From assembly GCA_002495535.1 (NCBI GenBank), contig DAFX01000035.1, positions 3,837 to 18,677 on the forward strand: 14,841 bases of DNA, written 5' to 3'. The notes under the pieces are model-generated. The model saw only the letters and a program-made list of their open reading frames with translations. It searched no databases and was not told the DNA's origin. A program made the position numbers and the translations under genes. The number at the start of each line of letters is the position of its first letter. Positions within the stretch are counted from its first letter, which is position 1. The DNA comes from Euryarchaeota archaeon UBA433. GTDB lineage: Archaea > Thermoplasmatota > Poseidoniia > Poseidoniales > Poseidoniaceae. Positions 1 through 6,400 of this stretch are shown here, piece by piece.

Positions 1-1470
1 CGTCTAGCCCACGTTGGCGACGCAACGGGCCTCGAACTCATTCGTACCCTCCAAGAACGGGGCATCCACGAAGGCATTGATATCTTCATGGAGTACACCG
101 TCCGACACCTGCTCAAAGAAGGCGACCGTGTGACTGGTTGTGTTGCTTACACACGAGTTGATGGTGACTTCCACGCCTTTTCGGCTAAGTCAGTGATCTT
201 GGCGACCGGTGGCATCACACGATGCTGGTCTGTCTGCTCTGGCTCCTGGGAATACACGGGTGACGGGCACGCTCTTGCCCTCTGGGCTGGAGCAGAGTTG
301 CGTGACATGGAATTCGTTCAATTCCACCCGACCGGCATGGTTTGGCCCCCATCAGTTCGTGGCATCCTCGTCACCGAAGGTGTTCGAGGTGAAGGCGGTA
401 GGCTCACGAACTCTGAAGGCGACCGTTTTATGTTCAATTATGTGCCAGAAATGTTTGCTGGCGACCATGCAGAGACGATCGAAGAAAGCGATCAGTGGGT
501 CGAAGAAGTTGTTTCAGGCAAATTGGCAACCGTCCGTCGACCACCTGAACTGCTCACGAGAGACGTTGTTGCAAAAGCCATCAATTCGGAAGTGAAAGCA
601 GGACGTGGTTCGCCACATGGCGGGGCATTCCTCGACATTTCCCACCGTGGTGAAGAAGCGATTTTGAAGAAACTACCTTCAATGCATCACCAGTTCAAGG
701 AACTTGCAGGCGTTGACATCTCGAAGGAACCTATGGAAGTTGGGCCAACCGCCCACTATGTCATGGGTGGCGTCCGAGTCAACGCTGAAACCCAGGAAAG
801 CAACGTGCCTGGCCTGTTTGCTTGTGGCGAAGTTGCTTCTGGTCTCCATGGTGCAAACCGATTGGGAGGCAACTCACTCTCGGACCTGATCACCTTCGGA
901 AAGCGAGCTGGAGAACATGCAGCAAAGCGTGCAGAAGACCTCGCCCAACCGGGCATCGAAGACACACAGGTGCAATCGGCAATCGAAATCATGCTCGCAC
1001 CTTTGAACCGCGAAGGCGGCGAAAACCCCGGTTTAATTTATGATGAAATGCGCGACATGATGCAAGCAAAGGTTGGGATCATCCGAACCAAGGAAGAAAT
1101 GACCGAAGCAATGGCCGATCTACTCGCCTTCAACAAGCGACAAGAAGCCTGCTTCCCCGGCTCATCAAGAAAATACAATTCAGGTTGGCATCAGGCATTG
1201 GACCTCAAGAACATGGTCGACGTTTCTACCGCCGCAACGCTTGCCGCCCTTACAAGAGAAGAAAGCCGTGGCGGACACACACGAGATGATTTCCCTGGTG
1301 AAATTGAAGCGTGGGGTAAAATCCTCAACATCATCTACATGGAAGATGGAGAAATCAAGATTCGTCAAGAAGATGTGGAGCCAATGCGAGAGGATCTCAG
1401 CGAAGCCATCACAGAAGTCAAGACGATGATTGCTGAGCGCGCAGCAGAACAAGCCGGAGGTGGCAACTGA
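1..1470 (+). CDS. sdhA: Succinate dehydrogenase/fumarate reductase flavoprotein subunit (5' partial)
   Basis: This is the FAD subunit that oxidises succinate to fumarate (or the reverse) in the membrane-associated complex II. The frame is open from base 1, so the start lies outside the window and the ATG at 88 is internal. The 489 visible residues lack the N-terminal FAD-binding Rossmann part, where the covalent flavin histidine would sit. Family motifs are clear: HPTG at 325-336, the TEGVRGEGG active-site stretch with its catalytic arginine near 373-399, the HYVMGG substrate histidine from 754, and HGANRLGGNSLSD from about 847, which contacts FAD and substrate. The C-terminal part has the SRKYNSGWHQALDL and ESRGGHTRDDFP blocks typical of the family. 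The stop overlaps the start of sdhB by one base, so the two are translationally coupled. The choice between SDH and FRD direction cannot be made from sequence. Confidence 0.96.
   Translation, partial: RLAHVGDATGLELIRTLQERGIHEGIDIFMEYTVRHLLKEGDRVTGCVAYTRVDGDFHAFSAKSVILATGGITRCWSVCSGSWEYTGDGHALALWAGAELRDMEFVQFHPTGMVWPPSVRGILVTEGVRGEGGRLTNSEGDRFMFNYVPEMFAGDHAETIEESDQWVEEVVSGKLATVRRPPELLTRDVVAKAINSEVKAGRGSPHGGAFLDISHRGEEAILKKLPSMHHQFKELAGVDISKEPMEVGPTAHYVMGGVRVNAETQESNVPGLFACGEVASGLHGANRLGGNSLSDLITFGKRAGEHAAKRAEDLAQPGIEDTQVQSAIEIMLAPLNREGGENPGLIYDEMRDMMQAKVGIIRTKEEMTEAMADLLAFNKRQEACFPGSSRKYNSGWHQALDLKNMVDVSTAATLAALTREESRGGHTRDDFPGEIEAWGKILNIIYMEDGEIKIRQEDVEPMREDLSEAITEVKTMIAERAAEQAGGGN
1456..1461 (+). 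promoter_or_regulatory. Ribosome binding site of sdhB
   Basis: A GGAGGT sequence lies inside the last codons of sdhA, 8 bases before the sdhB ATG at 1470. It supports that start and shows that this organism uses Shine-Dalgarno initiation at genes inside operons. Confidence 0.8.
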
Positions 1471-2237
1471 TGGGACTCAAAGGAAAAACACAGGATTTCA
1501 ACATCATGCGAGGCGAAGGCGAGGATGCCAAACTTGAATCGTTCAGCATCGAACTCGATGAAGGCATGGTCGTTCTCGACTGCGTTCATCGGATTCAACA
1601 CGAACAACAACCGGACTTGGCTGTTCGATGGAACTGCAAGGCCGGAAAATGTGGTTCATGCTCGGCTGAAATCAATGGACGTCCCCGATTGATGTGCATG
1701 ACCCGAATGAGCGATGTGGTCGAAGAAACTCCTGAAGGACAAGCGATCGAAATTCGCCCAATGAAGGCATTCCCTCACGTCAAGGACCTGGTCACCGATG
1801 TGTCTTGGAATTACGACGTTGCACAACGCATCAAACCAATCAACGGTCCAGAAACTATGGATTGGGAGTTCAATCAAATGGAAGCTGACCGAGTACAACA
1901 ATTCAGAGAATGCATTGAATGCTTCTTGTGCGTCAACACTTGCCACGTGCTTCGAGACCATGCTCTCTTCGATGACTTTGCAGGCCCGAGAAACCTCGTT
2001 CGACTTGCTCAGTATGAGATGCACCCACTTGACACCGAAGATCGAATTCCTGAAATCAAGAAGGAATTCGGCGTGGAATACTGCAACATTACCAGATGTT
2101 GCACGGAAGTCTGCCCGGCAGGAATTCAAATCACTGATGATGCGATTATCCAACTCAAAGAGCGCGTTGTGGACAGGTATTACGATCCATTGCAGCGTAT
2201 TTGGCGGACTATTACCAGGCAGAACGTAAGGTACTGA
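1470..2237 (+). CDS. sdhB: Succinate dehydrogenase/fumarate reductase iron-sulfur subunit
   Basis: This subunit carries electrons from the flavin to the quinone site. Its 255 residues are a usual family length. The ligands for all three clusters are present: the plant-type [2Fe-2S] cysteines 56, 61, 64 and 76, then cysteines 148, 151, 154 and 215 for [4Fe-4S], and 158, 205 and 211 for [3Fe-4S], with spacing matching E. coli SdhB. An additional cysteine at 210 makes a CC pair beside the [3Fe-4S] ligand. The usual CP after the first ferredoxin group is replaced by CHV, followed by RDH. Together with the CNITRCCTEVCPAG block this is the form I know from actinobacterial Sdh1 (M. tuberculosis Rv0247c type) rather than from E. 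coli. The membrane anchor would then be expected upstream of sdhA, outside the window. The start is fixed by the GGAGGT site and the one-base overlap with sdhA. Confidence 0.96.
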   Translation: MGLKGKTQDFNIMRGEGEDAKLESFSIELDEGMVVLDCVHRIQHEQQPDLAVRWNCKAGKCGSCSAEINGRPRLMCMTRMSDVVEETPEGQAIEIRPMKAFPHVKDLVTDVSWNYDVAQRIKPINGPETMDWEFNQMEADRVQQFRECIECFLCVNTCHVLRDHALFDDFAGPRNLVRLAQYEMHPLDTEDRIPEIKKEFGVEYCNITRCCTEVCPAGIQITDDAIIQLKERVVDRYYDPLQRIWRTITRQNVRY

Positions 2238-2240
2238 GGC

Positions 2241-2636
2241 ATGACGCCGATGCTTGAACGCATTCAATCCGTTAGCGCCATCGTATTGGGCTGCGCTTTC
2301 ACTTGGATCGGCATCCAGCACTTCACCGATGTCGAATTCTTTGTCCCAATTGTCCCTGCGATTCTTGGAAATGCAGAATTTTGGGTCTACGTAAGTGGGG
2401 TTGTCGAGATTCTACTGGGGTTGACGATGATCGCCCCCGCAACAAGAGCCCGAGCGGCTCAAGCAACTGCAGTGTTCCTTGTTGTCGTCTACTGGGCGAA
2501 CCTCAACATGTGGGTGAATGACATCGCCATTGGAGGTCAAACGTTCTCTTTTGCCGCTCATGTTTTGAGAGCGATTGCTCAATTAGGATTGATCGGTGTT
2601 GCGTTGTTCATTGCACGAGGCCGAACCGCTGAATGA
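2241..2636 (+). CDS. DoxX-like four-helix membrane protein
   Basis: A 131-residue integral membrane protein starting three bases after the sdhB stop, so almost surely in the same transcript. Four hydrophobic segments are visible at about residues 10-28, 47-66, 73-92 and 105-125. The pattern is that of the DoxX/DoxD-like family: an IGIQHF motif at the end of helix 1, a PxxPAILG loop, SGVVEILLG in helix 2, then PATRARAA and an asparagine-containing helix 3. DoxX-family proteins are small membrane subunits sometimes linked to quinone-dependent oxidoreductases, but many have no known role. It is not a classic SdhC or SdhD: I see no obvious haem-ligand histidine pattern. Its position suggests an accessory role to complex II or the quinone pool, which is inference. 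An ATG at 2250 is an alternative start. Confidence 0.75.
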   Translation: MTPMLERIQSVSAIVLGCAFTWIGIQHFTDVEFFVPIVPAILGNAEFWVYVSGVVEILLGLTMIAPATRARAAQATAVFLVVVYWANLNMWVNDIAIGGQTFSFAAHVLRAIAQLGLIGVALFIARGRTAE

Positions 2637-2654
2637 ACATATGAAAGAAGTTGT

Positions 2655-2727
2655 GAGCCCTAATCGCCTCCGAAGAGGCGGTAAGGCGGCTACCCTTGCG
2701 GGAACGGACGGGGCTTCACCCCATCCG
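2655..2727 (-). ncRNA. Candidate structured RNA downstream of the MC1 gene
   Basis: Read on the minus strand, three perfect hairpins follow one another: a 9-bp stem (2705-2727) with loop UGAAG, a 3-bp CCC/GGG stem with a GCAA tetraloop (2693-2702), and a 6-bp stem closed by C(UUCG)G (2665-2680). Strand choice rests on three things. UUCG and GCAA are exceptionally stable RNA tetraloops only on the minus strand (on plus they read CGAA and UUGC). The one non-Watson-Crick position in the long stem is U-G on minus but C-A on plus. The element lies just past the MC1 stop in the same direction. It may be an independent small RNA, a processed 3'UTR, or simply a terminator between convergent transcripts. 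I could not match it to 5S, SRP, RNase P or tRNA. Confidence 0.45.
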
Positions 2728-2755
2728 AAGGTCGTTCACAGAAGTGGTTTCGAAC

Positions 2756-3019
2756 TCAAAGGTGTTCGATTCCGGTCTTCTTGACGTTTGCCTTCTTGAT
2801 CTTATCAGGAAGCCAGTCAGGACCGTTCGCAGGCTTTGCAACCATTGCGATGCTGCCGGTGAAGCAGTGGACACGCTTGGTGCCACGCTCACGTAGGCGG
2901 ATGGTCGTATGTCCGCGGGTAGCTGCTTTTAGGGCTGCGCCACGGGGTTGTTTGCTTGCAAAAACCTGGCTCGTATCTTTTCCGTTCTCCATGAGAACAA
3001 AGTATTTTTTATCAGACAT
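2756..3019 (-). CDS. Archaeal chromosomal protein MC1
   Basis: A small basic DNA-binding protein (87 residues; known MC1 proteins have about 93) that binds as a monomer and bends DNA sharply, helping to compact the archaeal nucleoid. The whole family pattern is visible: an N-terminal FVL strand, KQPRGAALKAATRG at residues 23-36, IRLRERGTKRVHCF at 40-53, then PDWLPDKIKK with the conserved tryptophan at 69, and a VKK tail. Compared with the Methanosarcina form, the loop between the RG and IRLRERG blocks is shorter, which explains the length. The ATG at 3019 is set by a GGAGGT site 8 bases upstream, with a TATA box about 40 bases upstream, so it has its own promoter. It is convergent with the sdh-DoxX operon. 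Confidence 0.93.
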   Translation of the reverse strand: MSDKKYFVLMENGKDTSQVFASKQPRGAALKAATRGHTTIRLRERGTKRVHCFTGSIAMVAKPANGPDWLPDKIKKANVKKTGIEHL

Positions 3020-3027
3020 TTTGGATT

Positions 3028-3033
3028 ACCTCC
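3028..3033 (-). promoter_or_regulatory. Ribosome binding site of the MC1 gene
   Basis: GGAGGT on the minus strand, 8 bases before the MC1 ATG. It is a full-strength Shine-Dalgarno site and fits an abundantly made nucleoid protein. Confidence 0.8.
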
Positions 3034-3054
3034 GATACGTTTGTTCTCTGTGAA

Positions 3055-3064
3055 GTATATAGTA
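3055..3064 (-). promoter_or_regulatory. TATA box of the MC1 gene
   Basis: TACTATATAC on the minus strand, preceded by an A-rich GAAA stretch that could serve as BRE. A start of transcription about 25 bases downstream would give a leader of about 15 bases containing the GGAGGT site, a normal archaeal arrangement. Confidence 0.65.
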
Positions 3065-3161
3065 TTTCTGCCGATTAAAGGCAACACTGCGCCATATAGG
3101 GGATGCAGTACCCCATTCCAGAGGTCGTTTTTGACGAAGTGCAACGCAGTACAACGGTTGC

Positions 3162-3234
3162 AAAACACTCGCCGAAGAATGGAGAGAAATCCGAACAAGT
3201 ATGAATGTTATAATTCCGCACCGGCGAGTGTTTT
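3162..3234. repeat. 13-bp perfect inverted repeat around the end of the RAM gene
   Basis: AAAACACTCGCCG at 3162-3174 and its exact reverse complement at 3222-3234 are separated by 47 bases. The right arm is inside the last codons of the RAM-domain gene (encoding the KTLAG stretch), the left arm in the region between it and the MC1 promoter. In the minus-strand transcript it would form a long stem closing the 3' end of the mRNA. A smaller inverted pair (TGCAAC at 3140-3145 and GTTGCA at 3157-3162) lies next to the left arm. It may be a termination or mRNA-stability structure; a mobile origin is not supported, as no target duplication was found. Confidence 0.6.
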
Positions 3235-3441
3235 TGTATCAATAATCCCGGGAACTTGGCGTATAGCTTCGACCACTGATTTTGCAATTGTTGCCAGGCT
3301 CTCCGCCTCAAGCTTGACAATCAAATCATGGTCTCCGAACAACAATGTGGCGTCTGACACATGATCCATGTCCTTCACTGCGAGGTAAACTTCGTGCTCC
3401 TTTCCAGGTGCCACGTTGATGAGAACGTATCCAACCGCCAT
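3208..3441 (-). CDS. Stand-alone Lrp/AsnC effector-binding (RAM) domain protein
   Basis: A 77-residue protein that is only the ligand-binding half of Lrp/AsnC regulators, with no DNA-binding helix-turn-helix. The opening GYVLINVAPGKEHEV, the GDHDLIVKLEA core strand at residues 36-46 and the closing PGIIDTKTL strand give the beta-alpha-beta-beta-alpha-beta order of the fold. Such stand-alone domains form dimers or higher rings that bind amino acids and may modulate full-length Lrp partners; the ligand here is unknown. The ATG at 3441 is preferred because the fold starts right after it and GGTG lies upstream. A TTG at 3477 would add 12 residues that do not fit the family and would overlap the upstream stop. 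It follows the giant surface-protein gene by 32 bases on the same strand and may be co-transcribed with it. Confidence 0.85.
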   Translation of the reverse strand: MAVGYVLINVAPGKEHEVYLAVKDMDHVSDATLLFGDHDLIVKLEAESLATIAKSVVEAIRQVPGIIDTKTLAGAEL

Positions 3442-3473
3442 AATGCTCACACCTACGATTACGACGAAGGACT

Positions 3474-6400
3474 TCAATCCTTCTCCGCCATATCACTTGA
3501 TTCTAGAGTAAAGTATTCCATTTGCTGCACTACAAATTCCTCCCACTGTTCGAGTTGCCAACCTTGTGGCATCTCGCCTTCTAGCCACTCTAGATACGCC
3601 TCAGGAGACCAGCCAGCGGGAATGTCGGAGCCTTCCATGAGTTCGATACCCGCCCCCTCAGCCTCGACCTCTTCGATGCCAACCTCTTCGACAGCCCATA
3701 GTTCGGGCGTTTCCTCCCGGCCTGATCGGCGTATGAAGGAGGTTATGGCGAGCGACAGAACAACAACAACGATGCCCGCTATGGCCCAATACTGGGTAAG
3801 GTCAACCCCTTGGCCTTCGCTGGAATCTGTAAGAGATGTGTTGCAATCAAGGCATGGCGGCATTGGAAGAAGGGTCACCTCGACAAATGTTGTATTCTCT
3901 TGCCCCCACCCGTCGGCACAGGTGAAATTGAAGCGTAATGTGGTGTTGCCCAGTGCTTGTGTCGTAGGATAGACGTAGGAGAGTGTGCCATTCAGCGCGT
4001 CCAATCCGTCTGTTTGCGGACTCAGGGTGAAATTCGCCAGGTAGGTGTCATTGCCATAGACCGTTGATTGGCACTCGACATCCGTTAGCCCATCGAGATC
4101 GGAGACATAGGCAACAGGCGTTATTCGATCACCAGCCGTAGCGTTCGAAAGAAGATTGATCGAGAGTGAGGGCGCAGCGTGGAAGAGGTTGATCGAAATC
4201 TTCTCACTGCTCGAGAGCCCATCGATGTCCCTAACCACGAGCATGATTTGCCCTTCTCCGTCAATGAAGGAACCATCGAGCCTCAATCGGAAGGTGACCA
4301 AACTGCGGTGAAGTTCATCCTGAGTGGTTTCGTTCAGAAGGCAAGTGGGTGGAAGCGCTGGTGCAGCATCACCAGTCAATGCTGGAGCGGCAACAGCCCA
4401 CCCCAACTGTGACATTGTGGCTTGCACGGTCTCAAGCGGTCGTTCACTTTCAATCACCGCATAGAGAGTCAATGTCTCACCAAACCTCAGCGATTCGACT
4501 GCCCCTTTATCGCTGCATATTTTTGAATCGAGCACCAGCGGAGGTGAAAGTAAAAACGTGAAGCGTTCTTCAATTTCCATGGTTGCACCGTGACGGCCTG
4601 TTGCGTCCACTGAAACGATAAGTTCACCAGATTCGAGGGGCTGATCGAGTGCAGGCAATTCAACCATCAATGCATTCTGAATGTCGGGGACATCTAAAGG
4701 AAGGATTGCTGCTGCTGCCCCGGGCCACTCAATCGAAAGGTCACCGGTCACAGAAGACAAAGGATCGTCCAAGTCGGTGAAGGTCACTCGCAGGTATTCA
4801 TTGCCCCCTCCACGGACACGGTCGAGGGGTGAGGCGTTTGCATCAACGAGGTCAATTTGGGCCTCTGGTGCAAGGTCCCTCACTCCAATAAGGCGCGAAC
4901 TCAAGAGTTGGCCCGAAGGCGAGCGCACCTCAAACGAGACCTTCTCCAACGACGCACCGACTTCGAGGTAAATTGTGCTCAAGTAACAATGATGATTGGC
5001 GTCGAGTTGTTGTTGATGTGATACGGCACCAACCGTGCCCTTCGATGAAAGGATGGTCGCGTTCTCCGACGAGGAATCGTGATCTGCGTCAAGCACACAT
5101 GCCTTGATCGGCGTCACCTGGCCGCGAACGAACCCTCCGTTTGGTGCATAGGGCAGGGGCGTAGCTCCCGACCATGCTTGAGCGTCAACCCCTTCGATTG
5201 ACGGCCCGAACCATTGAGCTTGTGCATCGACAATTTCAGCCACATCATCAGAGAGAAGGTGTGTAGTTTGCTGACTGGCATCAGTTGCGTAGGCGCCGAT
5301 AACCAGCGTACCGAGCGTTAGGTTTGTTGGAAGTATAATCGAAGTTTGCCATTTGGTGCTGTCAAGTGGGCCGAGGTTCTGCTCAATCCAGGGTACTGAA
5401 GTCAAATTTTCTGCATCCGTAACCACTGCCCATGCAATCTTGACTGAAAGTACCTCGATGTCGTCAGTTGCCTCCACGGTGCAAATGAAACTGTCACCTC
5501 GTGCGTATGTTGTAGCGTCACAGTAGACGGCATCGATGGTGGGCGGAGCATTGACCCACAAACGAAGGGTATCGAGGTTGTTGGTCATGATGCGTTCACT
5601 TGCATTTGATGAACTGTCATAGCGAACACGCAGATCCATCCAGCCGACTTTTTGAGGCGTGATGGTCACATTGAGCAAGGTTCGAGAACCGGTCACATCA
5701 CCTGCAGGGAGGGAAAGGTCCCCTCTGAACAACACAATGTTACCCTGAATATCCTGAATCAGCAGCGAACCGTTGGCTTCAGCCATACCTCGGTTCTCGA
5801 TGGCCAATTGTACGGTGGTCGGCACACCATAGGAGGCGTTGTTTGGAACACGAACATCGATAATATTGATGTCGTGGAATTGATCGGCATAGGGAGCCAT
5901 CTTAGGATCGCCTACGGTCACCCCCATCCACCCAGATTGTAGATTTGCAGCAGCATGGGCCTCTGCAAGGTTGTACCCACCAGCATAGGAACTCAACAGG
6001 ACGCTCGAGAGCCCCACTGCAGTCAAGTATGGTTCATACACGTAGCCCTTCACTCCAGAGGCGCCATCTTCCAAAAGGTCGGCTACAAGCGATTGACCAT
6101 AGGTGGTACCTGTTGTGAAGGAACGCCCGCCCGTAGAAACTGCCGTCTCTGCAATTGAGCCGTTGACCCATTCATGATTCGGGCGGATCGGATAGACATT
6201 GAAACTGTCAAGGTACACCGAACCGTCCGTTGAAGTGGCGACCAGGTCAAGAGGGATTGTGATCCTCAATTCAATCGCGTCTGAATGTGGTTCAAACCGC
6301 ATGGTGAGCGAAGACCAACTGGTTCCAAATTCAGAACTATCCGAAGAGGTGTTGGTTGAAACTACCGTTCCATTCGAATCAAGACCTTCGATGACCATCT

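Noticed and set aside
88..90. ATG at 88 as the start of sdhA
   Set aside because: The same frame is open to base 1 with sensible coding sequence, and the protein would lack its FAD-binding N terminus.
1656..2321. Open frame of 221 codons on the minus strand
   Set aside because: Fully antisense to sdhB, whose cluster motifs are intact; the translation shows no family pattern.
2756..2780. GGTGTTCGATTCCGG resembles a tRNA T-arm
   Set aside because: No acceptor, D or anticodon arm can be built around it, and it lies in the coding end of the MC1 gene.
3162..3234. Inverted repeat as ends of a miniature mobile element
   Set aside because: Only 73 bases long, no flanking direct repeats found, and one arm is conserved coding sequence.
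2948..3364. Open frame of 138 codons on the plus strand across the MC1 promoter
   Set aside because: Crosses the MC1 gene, its TATA box and the RAM gene on the wrong strand; no recognisable domain.
3361..3972. Open frame of 203 codons on the plus strand
   Set aside because: Antisense to the RAM gene and the surface-protein C terminus; Ser/Arg-rich composition is typical of a shadow frame.
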